Below, piece after piece: positions 1 to 8,626 of a stretch of DNA of 64,000 nucleotides. Numbering within the stretch: position 1 is the stretch's first letter; the number at the start of each line of letters is the position of its first letter. Below the pieces are notes generated by a model, which worked only from the letters and a program-made list of their open reading frames with translations, did not search any database and was not told where the DNA came from. This DNA is from Pectobacterium aroidearum (lineage in GTDB: Bacteria > Pseudomonadota > Gammaproteobacteria > Enterobacterales > Enterobacteriaceae): assembly GCF_015689195.1 (NCBI RefSeq), contig NZ_CP065044.1, positions 1,302,001 through 1,366,000 of the forward strand, given 5' to 3'. The position numbers were made by a program, and so were the translations under genes.

Positions 1-16
1 TAAGCAGGGATATGTA

Positions 17-484
17 ATGAAGAAGTTTTTTAAGTGGGTGCTTTATATTTTTGTTGCTTTAATTGTTATTGGTTATTTTGCGGATGACAAAAAAGCAAAC
101 AAAGGTAGTGAATCTAACGCTTCTGTAAGTAATGCTGCAAGCACTCCTGTGCCAGAAAGTAAAGCGCCGGAGGTTTATAAGACTACTGCTAGCGGGTTGT
201 TCAATGCTTATGAAGAGAATGAAGTTGCTATAGATGAAAAAATGAAAGGGAAGATTGTAGAAATATCAGGCACAGTACAATCTATTGATAAGGATTTCAC
301 CGACGCTATTATTGTCCAGCTAAAAACGGGTAATGAATTTCTTCCTGCAATGATGAACATTATTGATTCAGAGAAATCAACGGCGATTTCTCTAAAGAAA
401 GGACAGAAGATTGTTGTTAGGTGTGAAAGTGTGATGCGTATTATTGGTGCTCCAGCCGGCCGTAATTGTGTATTTGTAAATTAG
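17..484 (+). CDS. Small membrane-anchored protein with OB-fold-like (tRNA_anti-like) domain
   Basis: A 155-residue protein. Residues 2-6 are basic (KKFFK) and are followed by one hydrophobic segment (about 7-22), which reads as a signal anchor or uncleaved signal. A Ser/Ala/Asn/Pro-rich linker (about 28-50) leads to a C-terminal domain (about 55-155) with alternating beta-type segments (GKIVEISGTVQSID, KKGQKIVVRCES) resembling the small OB-fold proteins of the tRNA_anti-like family. No catalytic residues are recognised and no function can be given. The gene is visibly more AT-rich than the housekeeping genes that follow, which suggests it belongs to an accessory stretch that begins before the window. 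It is followed by a hairpin terminator. The reading frame is secure; the family is tentative. Confidence 0.7.
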   Translation: MKKFFKWVLYIFVALIVIGYFADDKKANKGSESNASVSNAASTPVPESKAPEVYKTTASGLFNAYEENEVAIDEKMKGKIVEISGTVQSIDKDFTDAIIVQLKTGNEFLPAMMNIIDSEKSTAISLKKGQKIVVRCESVMRIIGAPAGRNCVFVN

Positions 485-560
485 AACATGTTTATGGCGG
501 TTAAGTAGTGTCGCTATTTTTATCCCTAACAGGCTTCTGATCACTATTAGGTCTGTCAGT

Positions 561-592
561 AAAAAGCCCACCATGTTGGTGGGCTTTGCTTT
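561..592 (+). terminator. Rho-independent terminator after the OB-fold-like gene
   Basis: The arms AGCCCACC and GGTGGGCT (about 565-585) form a GC-rich stem with a 4-base loop, preceded by AAAAA and followed by a short T-containing tail. It lies 77 bases after the stop at 484, in the gap before the convergent methyltransferase gene. An additional 7-bp inverted repeat (GATCAAT at 670, ATTGATC at 685) sits nearer the methyltransferase stop. Confidence 0.7.
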
Positions 593-736
593 CCCTGGCG
601 CGATCGTTATTGTTTGAACTTCAGTACCATGATGACATTAGACATGGTTATTTTATAAACGTTTATACAGATCAATTTTCCAATATTGATCGGTTATGGC
701 GATCGAAGTGTTGTGCTGATACTGTCTGTATCCTGC

Positions 737-1675
737 TCAATACGGCTTACTAGCGATGACCGTTGGGTACATGTGCATACGATCGTTAATAAACTGAATA
801 CCAGTGAATCCAGCCTGTTCTAACTGCGATTGCGTTTGTTTGTGGGTACGGAACGCTGTCCAGGTTGCCCCAATAATGCGTGAGAAAAGGACATATTGAA
901 GCGCCAGCAATTTCGGTTCGGCGTTTGTCCACGGAGAGTCTTGCGATTGCGTAGGAGGTGGCGTCATAAAGCTGGTTATCAACGTGCCTCCCGGTTTCAG
1001 CCCAGAATAGAACACGCGGTAAAGTTCGGTCACTTTGTCATCATCTTGCTCATAAACATTGAGTCCATTGCTGGTAATCACATCAGCTTGGGCGGCCAAA
1101 TCAATTTCCCAGGCATCTGCAAGCACCAACGATATCTGGTTTTCCAGTCCTTGCTGACTGGCAAGTTTGTAAGCTTCTTCCAGAGCCTGTCTATCCAGGT
1201 CGATCCCGATTATTTTTACATCTTGATGTTGCGTATAGTTCAGCAGCAATAAGTCGGCCATGACGCCGCAGGGGACGGACGCCATAACGGCATTCGGCCG
1301 TAAGCGTTCTTGAAGCTGGTGTTGGAAAATACTGAACCGTTCGCGTGTCGCCAAAACATTGGGGAGTTGTGTGTAGATGATTTCTTCGAGTGGATTCACA
1401 TAGTGAGTTGGCTGATGTGTTATTACATTATGCGTCCAGTACGCATTTAGCCCATGATGTTTTAGTAGAAATCGGCCTAATTCAAGGTGAGAGAAGGCGT
1501 CCAGTATCGCCAATTGCTCCTCTACGGAAATACCGGGATGGTCGCCGGATTCGATAATTCTGCTCTTTACCGCCGCGACTCGTTCATCATGGCTTTCCTG
1601 CGATGAATCTGCGTGTGATAAGAGCCTTGAGTGGCTATTCAGAGACGCGTTATGAGGCTTGTGTGAACCGGACAT
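737..1675 (-). CDS. Class I SAM-dependent methyltransferase, substrate unknown
   Basis: A 312-residue protein. Residues 131-160 form a Rossmann-type SAM-binding core: a beta strand and a loose glycine motif (VPCGVMADLLL) followed by IIGIDLDRQAL, whose acidic residue would bind the SAM ribose; ADAWEI and SNGLNVYE follow in the usual order. The first 125 residues are helical, without a recognised domain. The frame stays open to a TTG at 1696, but the ATG at 1675 is preceded by GGAG at a 7-base distance and is preferred. The substrate cannot be inferred: neighbours are an unrelated small lipoprotein and a response regulator, and no operon partner is present. A 9-bp palindrome lies about 80 bases upstream. 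Confidence 0.8.
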   Translation of the reverse strand: MSGSHKPHNASLNSHSRLLSHADSSQESHDERVAAVKSRIIESGDHPGISVEEQLAILDAFSHLELGRFLLKHHGLNAYWTHNVITHQPTHYVNPLEEIIYTQLPNVLATRERFSIFQHQLQERLRPNAVMASVPCGVMADLLLLNYTQHQDVKIIGIDLDRQALEEAYKLASQQGLENQISLVLADAWEIDLAAQADVITSNGLNVYEQDDDKVTELYRVFYSGLKPGGTLITSFMTPPPTQSQDSPWTNAEPKLLALQYVLFSRIIGATWTAFRTHKQTQSQLEQAGFTGIQFINDRMHMYPTVIASKPY

Positions 1676-1755
1676 ATGAGCACTCCATAATATCAATCGC
1701 GATCAGGAATCATGGAATTCACTATCAGTGAGATATGATCCTTTCGTTATCCCAG

Positions 1756-1779
1756 CATTAGGTTTTTAATAACCTAATG
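1756..1779. promoter_or_regulatory. Perfect 9-bp inverted repeat, possible operator
   Basis: CATTAGGTT (1756-1764) and AACCTAATG (1771-1779) are exact inverted repeats around six A/T bases. The palindrome lies in the only intergenic region upstream of the methyltransferase gene and has no T-tract of terminator type, so an operator or a protein-binding site is plausible. The binding protein is unknown. Confidence 0.4.
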
Positions 1780-1930
1780 TGATTATTTTCCTTGGCGATA
1801 ATAGCGGAGAGGTATGTCTGGCGTATTTCTTTGCGAGTACAAAAGTGAGTGGAATTGTTACCAGATGCAATGGTTCATGATTTTCTATTTAATGTATTGA
1901 TAATTATGGTAATTAATCTTTTAGGGAGGG

Positions 1931-2281
1931 TTAAGGCAGGTTCTGTTGCCAGTGGGTTCGTAGCATTTCCGCATTCTCTACGCCATCGCAGCTGGCGGGA
2001 AAATTCTTTCCTGCTTTTCCCCATTCTTCCATGTTATCTGTACCGCAAAAAGCCGACTGTCCGGCCTGATAACCTCTTAAGTAAGTTTCACGGTCGATCT
2101 GCGGATTACCAAACCATTCCTGTAAGGTGCTATCGTCTTTTACGACCATGCCAGATATTGCATCCTGATAACCCGCCTCGTACCAGAACCCTGACTCACT
2201 TTTAGCAGGTAGCGAGGGAATGTTGCTTTTGCATGCTGTCATTAAAAGAATTACAGCCAAGATATAACTGTATTTCATCAT
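1931..2281 (-). CDS. Small lipoprotein, DUF2799-like
   Basis: About 116 residues beginning MMKYSYILAVILLMTACKS: a short basic N-terminus, hydrophobic core and a lipobox (LMTAC), so it is predicted to be lipidated on that Cys and exported. The mature part (SGFWYEAGYQDAISG, RETYLRGYQAGQSAFC) resembles the DUF2799 family of enterobacterial lipoproteins with GY-x-D and GY-x-x-G repeats. The frame extends upstream to 2332 into the end of the response regulator gene, but GAAGG just before the ATG at 2281 and the signal peptide fix the start there (ATGATG, so 2278 is also possible). It follows the response regulator by 43 bases and may be co-transcribed. Function unknown. Confidence 0.8.
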   Translation of the reverse strand: MMKYSYILAVILLMTACKSNIPSLPAKSESGFWYEAGYQDAISGMVVKDDSTLQEWFGNPQIDRETYLRGYQAGQSAFCGTDNMEEWGKAGKNFPASCDGVENAEMLRTHWQQNLP

Positions 2282-2324
2282 CAAACCTTCAATGTTTCGG
2301 CCATTGGCCCGAAAGAGCATTCCA

Positions 2325-3041
2325 TCAGGCAATGCCCAGTTTTTCTTTCAGTAACCTGAGATAGCGGCGACTGACGGGGATGTGTTTTCCCGTATGCGTC
2401 AATACTTCTGCTGCGCCGTTCTCCATTAACTGGATTTCTTTCAGTTGCTCCGTGTTAACCATATATTGACGGTGGCAACGGACGAAAGGCGTTTTTTCTT
2501 CCAACGTTTTCAGTGAAAGTTGGGTATAGCCGGACTGGCTGACGCCCACGACGTGCACGCCGCTGAGTTCTGAACAAAGATACTCGACTTCCTCAATCTT
2601 GAGCAAAAAAATACGGTTGTGTCCGTTACAGGGAATATGACGGAGCAAGGGTTCGGAAATTACCTGTACGTTTTTATTTACACTGATGCCGCGCCGTAAA
2701 CGATTTAGCGTTTTGCCGAGCCGCTGTGCATCCAGTGGTTTCAGTAAATAGTCAAAAGCATGCTCTTCAAATGCCCTCACTGCGTATTCGTCATAGGCTG
2801 TCACGAAGACGACATAAGGCATATTTTCTGGATCCAACATGGCAACCAGCTCTAATCCGCTGACCTTTGGCATCTGTATATCCAGAAAAATGACATCCGG
2901 TTGCAGCCGGTGAATCGCGGGTATTGCCTCCAGCGCATTGCTGCACTGTGCAATGATGGTGATATCAGATTCATTTTCCAGTAGCAGGCTGAGCTCTTCA
3001 CGTGCCAGCTGTTCGTCATCGATGATTATCGCTTTCAGCAT
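2325..3041 (-). CDS. btsR: LytTR-family response regulator, BtsR (YehT)-like, without adjacent sensor
   Basis: A 238-residue cytoplasmic transcription regulator. The receiver domain (1-120) has the acidic pocket D8-D9 and phosphoacceptor D54 (FLDIQMP), T/S and K positions in VTAYDEYA and LLKPLD; the C-terminal LytTR DNA-binding domain spans about 135-238 (HRQYMVNTEQL, GKHIPVSRRYL). It closely resembles E. coli BtsR, which with the sensor kinase BtsS responds to external pyruvate. In E. coli the sensor gene lies directly upstream; here the upstream neighbour is the divergent aroF, so the partner must be elsewhere or absent. The frame opens further upstream to 3071, but the ATG at 3041 has AGGGGG before it and gives the family N-terminus (MLKAIIIDDE). 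Confidence 0.88.
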   Translation of the reverse strand: MLKAIIIDDEQLAREELSLLLENESDITIIAQCSNALEAIPAIHRLQPDVIFLDIQMPKVSGLELVAMLDPENMPYVVFVTAYDEYAVRAFEEHAFDYLLKPLDAQRLGKTLNRLRRGISVNKNVQVISEPLLRHIPCNGHNRIFLLKIEEVEYLCSELSGVHVVGVSQSGYTQLSLKTLEEKTPFVRCHRQYMVNTEQLKEIQLMENGAAEVLTHTGKHIPVSRRYLRLLKEKLGIA

Positions 3042-3151
3042 CCTTCCCCCTTGTTGGCGTGATTCTATCATTATTCACGCTGGAGATAGGCATGGTTGTG
3101 TTGGGAAGTGATAGGGCATGCAGATATTGTTTTTATGACAATATTTAGGAT

Positions 3152-3169
3152 GGTAATTTTTTATTTACA
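3152..3169 (+). promoter_or_regulatory. Probable TyrR box upstream of aroF
   Basis: GGTAAT-N6-TTTACA matches the TyrR consensus TGTAAA-N6-TTTACA at 10 of 12 defined positions, with a perfect right arm. It lies about 120 bases before the aroF ATG. In E. coli TyrR represses aroF-tyrA in response to tyrosine. A half-site TGTAAA (3206-3211) lies closer to the gene. Confidence 0.55.
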
Positions 3170-3178
3170 CTAAGTGGA

Positions 3179-3206
3179 TTGAAATCTTTACGGTTCGTGT
3201 TATGGT
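3179..3206 (+). promoter_or_regulatory. Candidate sigma70 promoter of aroF-tyrA
   Basis: TTGAAA (3179-3184) and TATGGT (3201-3206) are separated by 16 bases and lie about 10 bases after the TyrR-box candidate, an arrangement in which bound TyrR could block RNA polymerase. The assignment rests on hexamer match only. Confidence 0.45.
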
Positions 3207-3286
3207 GTAAACATCACGCGTAGGTTGTGCAGTTAATCAGTTGTGCAGACAGTCGCGAACATACCGAACTTTTCAGGAATGGGATC

Positions 3287-4360
3287 ATGCAAAAAGATTC
3301 ACTTAACAATATTAATATCAGTGCAGAACAGATTTTGATTACTCCCGATGAATTGAAAGCCAAGTTTCCGCTTAACGATGCGGAACAGCGTGATATTGCG
3401 CAAGCGAGAGCAACCATCGCGGATATCATTCATGGCCGCGATGACCGACTGTTGATCGTCTGCGGGCCTTGCTCGATTCATGACACGGATGCTGCGTTGG
3501 AGTACGCACGCCGCCTGCAGTCACTTGCCGCTGAATTAAACGATCGCCTCTACATCGTGATGCGTGTTTATTTTGAAAAACCGCGTACCACCGTGGGCTG
3601 GAAAGGGCTTATCAACGATCCGTTCATGGATGGTTCATTTGATGTGGAATCTGGGTTGCACATCGCGCGCGGTCTGCTGCTGGAACTGGTGAATATGGGG
3701 CTGCCGCTGGCGACCGAAGCACTTGATCCGAACAGCCCGCAGTACCTGGGTGATTTATTCAGCTGGTCAGCTATCGGCGCACGTACAACGGAATCACAAA
3801 CGCACCGTGAGATGGCCTCCGGCCTGTCCATGCCTGTTGGGTTCAAAAACGGTACGGATGGCAGCCTGGGAACAGCGATCAACGCGATGAGAGCGGCCGC
3901 CATGCCACATCGCTTTGTTGGTATCAATCAAACCGGTCAGGTCTGTCTGCTGCAAACGCAGGGGAACATTGATGGCCACGTGATTCTGCGCGGCGGTAAA
4001 AAACCAAACTACAGTGCGCAGGATGTCGCTGAATGTGAAAAACAGATGCAGGATGCGGGACTGAAACCTGCGCTGATGATAGATTGTAGTCACGGTAATT
4101 CGAATAAAGACTACCGCCGTCAGCCACTTGTTGTTGAATCTGCGATTGAACAAATTAAGGCGGGAAATCGTTCCATTATAGGATTGATGCTGGAAAGCCA
4201 CCTTAACGAGGGGAGCCAGTCTTCAGAACAGCCGCGTTCAGATATGCGCTACGGTGTATCAGTCACGGATGCCTGTATCAGTTGGGAAAGTACAGAAGCG
4301 CTGCTGCGTTCCGTTCATCAAGAGCTGAGTGCTGCACGTGTGAAACATTCAGGAGAGTAA
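3287..4360 (+). CDS. aroF: 3-deoxy-7-phosphoheptulonate synthase, tyrosine-sensitive
   Basis: A 357-residue class I DAHP synthase, condensing phosphoenolpyruvate and erythrose 4-phosphate in the first step of the shikimate pathway. The family motifs are intact: CGPCSIHD (metal and PEP site), MRVYFEKPRTTVGWKG, GARTTESQTHR and DCSHGNSNKDYRRQP. Its N-terminus (MQKDSLNN) and its partner tyrA identify the tyrosine-inhibited isoenzyme. The frame is open from 3227, but the ATG at 3287 is preceded by AGGA and matches E. coli AroF. It ends 6 bases before tyrA, forming a two-gene operon with the TyrR-type site upstream. Confidence 0.96.
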   Translation: MQKDSLNNINISAEQILITPDELKAKFPLNDAEQRDIAQARATIADIIHGRDDRLLIVCGPCSIHDTDAALEYARRLQSLAAELNDRLYIVMRVYFEKPRTTVGWKGLINDPFMDGSFDVESGLHIARGLLLELVNMGLPLATEALDPNSPQYLGDLFSWSAIGARTTESQTHREMASGLSMPVGFKNGTDGSLGTAINAMRAAAMPHRFVGINQTGQVCLLQTQGNIDGHVILRGGKKPNYSAQDVAECEKQMQDAGLKPALMIDCSHGNSNKDYRRQPLVVESAIEQIKAGNRSIIGLMLESHLNEGSQSSEQPRSDMRYGVSVTDACISWESTEALLRSVHQELSAARVKHSGE

Positions 4361-4366
4361 CAAGAT

Positions 4367-5488
4367 ATGGTAGCTGAACTGACCGCATTACGTGATCAGA
4401 TAGATGAGGTAGATAAGGAGCTTGTCGCGCTGTTATCACGTCGGTTGCGTTTGGTGGCGGAAGTGGGCGAAGTGAAAAGCCGCTATGGTTTGCCTATTTA
4501 TGCGCCCGATCGTGAAGCGGCCATGCTTAGCTCACGCCGTAAAGAGGCGGAATCGATGGGGGTTCCACCGGATCTCATCGAGGATATCCTGCGGCGTACA
4601 ATGCGCGAATCCTATACCAGTGAAAATGACAAAGGCTTTAAAACACTGTGTCCGCAGTTGCGCCCAGTCGTCATCATTGGTGGCCGTGGTCAAATGGGCA
4701 ATCTGTTTGAAAAAATGCTGACGCTGTCGGGCTATCAGGTGAGGATTCTGGAGCAAGATGACTGGCCGCGCGCGGATGAACTCCTGTCTGACGCTGGTAT
4801 GGTGATTGTTAGCGTGCCGATTCACGTGACTGAGCAGGTTATTGCTCGTCTGCCAGCTTTGCCGGATGACTGTATTTTGGTTGATCTGGCATCGGTAAAA
4901 AATGGTCCGCTCCAGGCGATGCTGGCGGCGCATAGTGGTCCGGTACTGGGGCTGCACCCTATGTTCGGGCCAGACAGCGGTAGCCTTGCCAAGCAGGTCG
5001 TTGTCTATTGCGATGGTCGTCAGCCGGAAGCTTACCAGTGGCTGCTGGAACAGATTCAGGTATGGGGCGCACGTCTGCACCGCATTAGCGCGGTTGAACA
5101 CGATCAGAACATGATGTTCATTCAGGCGCTGCGTCACTTTGCGACATTCGCCTATGGCCTGCATTTAGCGGAAGAGAATGTGCAGATTGAGCAGCTACTC
5201 GCCCTGTCATCGCCGATTTATCGTCTGGAGTTGATCATGGTTGGGCGGTTGTTTGCACAGGACCCGCAGCTTTATGCCGACATTATTATGTCTTCAGAGG
5301 ATAATCTGGCGTTGATTAAGCGTTACTACAAACGCTTTGGCGAAGCGATTACGTTGCTGGAACAGACGGATAAAGCCGAGTTTATTAACAGTTTCAAGAA
5401 AGTCGAACACTGGTTTGGCGATTATGCCAAACGCTTCCAGGCGGAGAGCAGGGTGCTTTTGCGTCAGGCAAACGATATTCGTCAGTAA
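4367..5488 (+). CDS. tyrA: T-protein: bifunctional chorismate mutase / prephenate dehydrogenase
   Basis: A 373-residue cytoplasmic enzyme for two consecutive tyrosine-pathway steps: chorismate to prephenate, then oxidative decarboxylation to 4-hydroxyphenylpyruvate. Residues 1-90 are an AroQ-type chorismate mutase ([19 protein letters not shown]). The NAD-binding motif GGRGQMG is near residue 105, and HPMFGPD near 197 belongs to the dehydrogenase domain. Length equals the E. coli protein. It directly follows aroF, the enzyme that feeds the pathway under the same tyrosine control, and is followed by a strong hairpin. Confidence 0.97.
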   Translation: MVAELTALRDQIDEVDKELVALLSRRLRLVAEVGEVKSRYGLPIYAPDREAAMLSSRRKEAESMGVPPDLIEDILRRTMRESYTSENDKGFKTLCPQLRPVVIIGGRGQMGNLFEKMLTLSGYQVRILEQDDWPRADELLSDAGMVIVSVPIHVTEQVIARLPALPDDCILVDLASVKNGPLQAMLAAHSGPVLGLHPMFGPDSGSLAKQVVVYCDGRQPEAYQWLLEQIQVWGARLHRISAVEHDQNMMFIQALRHFATFAYGLHLAEENVQIEQLLALSSPIYRLELIMVGRLFAQDPQLYADIIMSSEDNLALIKRYYKRFGEAITLLEQTDKAEFINSFKKVEHWFGDYAKRFQAESRVLLRQANDIRQ

Positions 5489-5536
5489 GTACGTTTGCGC
5501 TTCAGGCTGTGTTTGATATTTGAATGATGTTCGAGA

Positions 5537-5569
5537 GGCCATCCCGGCGAGTAACCGGGATGGCTTTTT
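5537..5569 (+). terminator. Rho-independent terminator of aroF-tyrA
   Basis: A 10-bp stem (GCCATCCCGG at 5538, CCGGGATGGC at 5555) with a 7-base loop and TTTTTC tail. It lies between the convergent tyrA and pheA genes; on the other strand the stem is not followed by a T-tract. Confidence 0.85.
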
Positions 5570-5589
5570 CCATTATTTGTTTACACCGA

Positions 5590-6750
5590 CTATTCGTTCA
5601 CATCGACGGGTACGACGTTTTCACTAGGGTAACAGCCCAACACTTTTAACGAGCGGGTGATGGGGGCTAATCCTTTTAGCGCTTTCTGCATAGCATCGCT
5701 GCGCAGGTTCGCCTGCACATCAAGATAGAACATCTCTTCCCACGGGTTACCGTTGATCGGTCTGGATTCCAGCTTGGTCATTATAATGCCGTTATCACGC
5801 AATACCAGGAGTGCTTCCACCAGTGCACCAGACTGTTGACCGGTTGCCATAATCAGCGTGGTTTTTGCCGGCACTTGTTCTGTTACTTCAATAGGTTTAC
5901 GCGCTAATACAATGAAGCGGGTGATGTTTTGTGACTGATTCGCCAGATCGTGTTCCAGCACCTGTAGCTGATAAAGCTGACCACCAGCTTCGCTGCCGAG
6001 TGCCGCTGCTTTTGGCGAATTGAGCGCCGCGACTTTTTCCATCGCCGCAGCGGTGCTCTCACAATATTCAATCTTCCAGTGCGGAAAACGATTGATGAAG
6101 TGGCTGCACTGCTGGAACGGTTGCGGGTGGCTGTAAACCGTTTCGATTTGTGCGAGTGACGTCTCTGTAGCGACCAGAACACAGTGGTTTATCGGGTTGG
6201 TTAATTCGCCGACGATGGATAATCCCGTGTGCTGCAGCAAGTCATAGACGTCGTTGATTGAACCGGAACTGGTATTTTCAATCGGCAGAACGGCATAGTC
6301 GGCTTGCCCTGTTTCCACCATATTGAAGATGTCCTGAAATTTTTGGCAGCCGCATTCGATGAGTTGCTCGAAGTGTCGCGCGGCATACTGGCGGGCGGCA
6401 AGATGAGAATAAGACCCCTTCGGACCAAGGAACGCAATACGAGCAGAGTGTGACGTTGTTTGGTTGAGGTGGTGCTGTAAGAGAGCCTGCTGTGTCAGTA
6501 CTGAATCTTCAATAATGAGTTGAAATAAGCGGGTAATATAGTGACCATCAAGATGATGCTTTTTCCCAGCGGCTGTCAGCTTGTCTAGCAAATCACGTTC
6601 ACGCTCTTTGTCACGGATGGGGCGATGCGAATGTAATTTGCTGCGGGCAACGTCCAGCGCCAGTTCTCGTCTTTGTGCCAGCAATTCAATTAATTGCAGA
6701 TCCAATGCGCTGATGCGTTCTCGCAGTGCCAGTAATGGATTGTCTGTCAT
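5590..6750 (-). CDS. pheA: P-protein: bifunctional chorismate mutase / prephenate dehydratase
   Basis: A 386-residue cytoplasmic enzyme producing phenylpyruvate from chorismate via prephenate. An AroQ chorismate mutase domain (about 1-90, [20 protein letters not shown]) is followed by the prephenate dehydratase domain (about 105-285, [14 protein letters not shown], and the catalytic TRF in NITRFIVL) and a C-terminal ACT regulatory domain (about 299-376, with [10 protein letters not shown] and KLESRPI, the phenylalanine-binding segments). Length and order equal E. coli PheA. It stands alone, convergent with tyrA, and is preceded by the leader peptide gene pheL and an attenuator, so expression is set by phenylalanyl-tRNA supply. 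Confidence 0.97.
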   Translation of the reverse strand: MTDNPLLALRERISALDLQLIELLAQRRELALDVARSKLHSHRPIRDKERERDLLDKLTAAGKKHHLDGHYITRLFQLIIEDSVLTQQALLQHHLNQTTSHSARIAFLGPKGSYSHLAARQYAARHFEQLIECGCQKFQDIFNMVETGQADYAVLPIENTSSGSINDVYDLLQHTGLSIVGELTNPINHCVLVATETSLAQIETVYSHPQPFQQCSHFINRFPHWKIEYCESTAAAMEKVAALNSPKAAALGSEAGGQLYQLQVLEHDLANQSQNITRFIVLARKPIEVTEQVPAKTTLIMATGQQSGALVEALLVLRDNGIIMTKLESRPINGNPWEEMFYLDVQANLRSDAMQKALKGLAPITRSLKVLGCYPSENVVPVDVNE

Positions 6751-6778
6751 GATGCTATTACCTGCCTTATGTTCTTAT

Positions 6779-6808
6779 ATAAAAAAAGCCTCCCGGTCAG
6801 GAGGCTTT
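6779..6808 (-). terminator. pheA attenuator (leader terminator)
   Basis: On the minus strand AGCCTCC and GGAGGCT form a stem with a 6-base loop, followed by TTTTTTT. It lies between the pheL stop (6856) and the pheA start (6750), the position of the classical phenylalanine attenuator. Ribosome stalling on pheL Phe codons would favour an anti-terminator pairing. Confidence 0.85.
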
Positions 6809-6855
6809 TTTGTTCGTCTTCGTATTCTTGTTCTTACGACGAATCGCCTCCCAAA

Positions 6856-6903
6856 TCAGGGGAAGGTGAAAAAGAATACGAAGAAGAACAGTTTATTGGT
6901 CAT
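6856..6903 (-). CDS. pheL: pheA leader peptide
   Basis: A 15-codon ORF read from the sequence: MTNKLFFFVFFFTFP, with seven phenylalanines. It is followed 50 bases later by the attenuator and then pheA. The E. coli leader ([15 protein letters not shown] type) has the same Phe-run design. When charged tRNA-Phe is scarce, the ribosome pauses on these codons and transcription reads through into pheA. It is too short for ordinary gene finders. Confidence 0.92.
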   Translation of the reverse strand: MTNKLFFFVFFFTFP

Positions 6904-7055
6904 GTGTGCTCGGTTAGTCAGGAAAACCCAAATTCTTAACAGGTAAGGTAACTGTTGGCTTTTCATCCTGTCAATACAAAATCACCACGTGCAATGTTAA
7001 ACCATGTATCGTGCTGGCGCTTTAGGGCGTAGGTTACGGGCGAGTAGAATGCAGA

Positions 7056-7074
7056 AACGCGCCCTCAGGCGCGT
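7056..7074 (-). terminator. Probable terminator of raiA
   Basis: ACGCGCC and GGCGCGT form a 7-bp stem with a 4-base loop just after the raiA stop; on the minus strand it is followed only by TTTCTGC, so the T-tract is weak. Confidence 0.5.
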
Positions 7075-7097
7075 TATATTGAGGTAAAGGGAGTCAA

Positions 7098-7436
7098 TTA
7101 CTCTTCTTGAGTTGGCTGGAGATTGGCTTCTTTGACGCTAGCTACTGCACGTCTGGCTTCGCCTTTATGCTGGAGTTTGTCCAACTGACGTTCGAGTTTG
7201 GTAATTAGCTCATTGATAGCGGCATACATATCATCATGTTTGGCGCTGGCAACCAGTGGACCATTTGGCGTACTGATAGTGGCATCGGCCACAAAACCCT
7301 GAGGCTCTTTTGACAGAATAATATGCGGGTTAATCAGCTGGGTTTGCCACTTATCCAGCTTGGAAAGACGGTCTTCGACATGTTGACGAATTGCGGGGGT
7401 GATATCCATTTGCTTACTGGTAATATTAATAGTCAT
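7098..7436 (-). CDS. raiA: Ribosome-associated inhibitor A (ribosome hibernation / cold-shock factor)
   Basis: A 112-residue protein of the HPF/RaiA family, which binds the decoding region of the 30S subunit in stationary phase or cold and blocks translation. The sequence [37 protein letters not shown] and the [17 protein letters not shown] tail is nearly that of E. coli RaiA, including an acidic C-terminus (PTQEE) that distinguishes RaiA from the shorter Hpf. AGAGGTAAG precedes the ATG. It is a single gene between pheL and bamD, as in E. coli. Confidence 0.95.
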   Translation of the reverse strand: MTINITSKQMDITPAIRQHVEDRLSKLDKWQTQLINPHIILSKEPQGFVADATISTPNGPLVASAKHDDMYAAINELITKLERQLDKLQHKGEARRAVASVKEANLQPTQEE

Positions 7437-7705
7437 ATAAACTTACCTCTCTGCCTATGTCCGTCTTGGATGATTCCAGCATACCGCGAGTTGTGGCAAA
7501 AAGCGTGATATTGATCGCTTTTTTTCGTCACTTTTTGTCAAGAAAACGCGATTTGTGAGGCATCATCGGGAATCGAAGGGAAGTGCTTGAGGGGGCATTC
7601 GGCCTGTGCCATTATTGACAGGATGTGTTGATGTTACCGCGCTGTTGTTGACTCCCGCCAAGCTGTTTTTTCTGCATCATCGATGCATAGCGAACCGATA
7701 AAACC
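7437..7705. other. Intergenic region between raiA and bamD
   Basis: About 270 bases upstream of raiA and beyond the bamD terminator. A TTGACA-like hexamer for the minus strand is present near 7540, but no -10 element at the proper distance was found. No ORF or RNA gene is seen. Confidence 0.5.
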
Positions 7706-7734
7706 ATAAAAAAAACGGCAACCGAAGCTGCCGT
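7706..7734 (-). terminator. Rho-independent terminator of bamD
   Basis: On the minus strand ACGGCA and TGCCGT flank an 8-base loop and are followed by a run of at least eight Ts. It lies 24 bases after the bamD stop. Confidence 0.85.
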
Positions 7735-7757
7735 CTCATTATTGTGTGGCTTATCGT

Positions 7758-8492
7758 TTATGCCGGGTTCGCGGCAATAACTTTTGCGACTTTGTCTGCC
7801 TGTGCGGCCAGTTGCAGTTCACGATAGGCATTTTCCATCAACGGCAGGGCAGTTTTTGTTGCCTGAGTATCAGGGTAATCACGCAGCATTTGCTCAACGC
7901 GATTAACTACTGCCACATAAGCGCCGCGTTTCGTGTAGTATTGCGCGACAGAAAGTTCATACTTGGCCAGACGCTCTTTAAGGTAAACCAAACGCTTGTT
8001 TGCGTCGGTGGCGTATTGGCTGTTCGGATATCCCTGAATGAGCTTGCTGAAATCCCGGAAGGCGGTGCGGGCATACTGCGGATCGCGATCGGAACGATCA
8101 ACGCCGAAGAAGCCTTGTAACGCGCTATCATCCAGCGCCATGTCGGTAAGGCCGCGCATGTACAGGACATAATCCACGTTTGGATGGGTCGGGTTGAGTC
8201 GCAGGAAGCGGTCAATAGAAGCTTGAGCCAATGGCAGCTCTGCGGATTTATAATAGGCGTAGATCAAATCCAACTGCACTTGCTGCGAATAGGGACCAAA
8301 CGGATACCGGTTATCCAGTGCTTCCAACTGCGTGATGGCTGCTTTAAAGTTGCCGTCCTGCAGTTTTTGTTGAGCATTGGCATAGATTTCAGATGGCGGA
8401 CTATCAGGAACCGCATCTTTGGAATTGCTGGAGCAACCAGCCAGCGCCAGGCTCAACGTGGCGGCAGCCACCAGATATTTCATACGCGTCAT
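7758..8492 (-). CDS. bamD: Outer membrane assembly lipoprotein BamD
   Basis: A 244-residue essential component of the BAM complex that inserts beta-barrel proteins in the outer membrane. The N-terminus [20 protein letters not shown] is a lipoprotein signal with lipobox LAGC; the rest is five TPR-type helical repeats (for example [39 protein letters not shown]). Sequence and length match E. coli BamD (YfiO). It is divergent from rluD across 134 bases, the conserved arrangement, and has its own terminator. Confidence 0.97.
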   Translation of the reverse strand: MTRMKYLVAAATLSLALAGCSSNSKDAVPDSPPSEIYANAQQKLQDGNFKAAITQLEALDNRYPFGPYSQQVQLDLIYAYYKSAELPLAQASIDRFLRLNPTHPNVDYVLYMRGLTDMALDDSALQGFFGVDRSDRDPQYARTAFRDFSKLIQGYPNSQYATDANKRLVYLKERLAKYELSVAQYYTKRGAYVAVVNRVEQMLRDYPDTQATKTALPLMENAYRELQLAAQADKVAKVIAANPA

Positions 8493-8626
8493 GACGTTTT
8501 GATTATCCTCAGAATGTTATTCCGGGAGACTGTCCGTTAAGCTCCCGATTTAGACCAGCTACAATAGTACATTATTTTAAACGGCGTCGCCGTCAAAACC
8601 CAACGTTAACGAAGAAGCTGCATAAT

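Noticed and set aside
4532-5164. 210-codon antisense ORF opposite tyrA
   Set aside because: Shadow frame of a secure gene, rich in Gln/His/Arg, with no recognisable domain.
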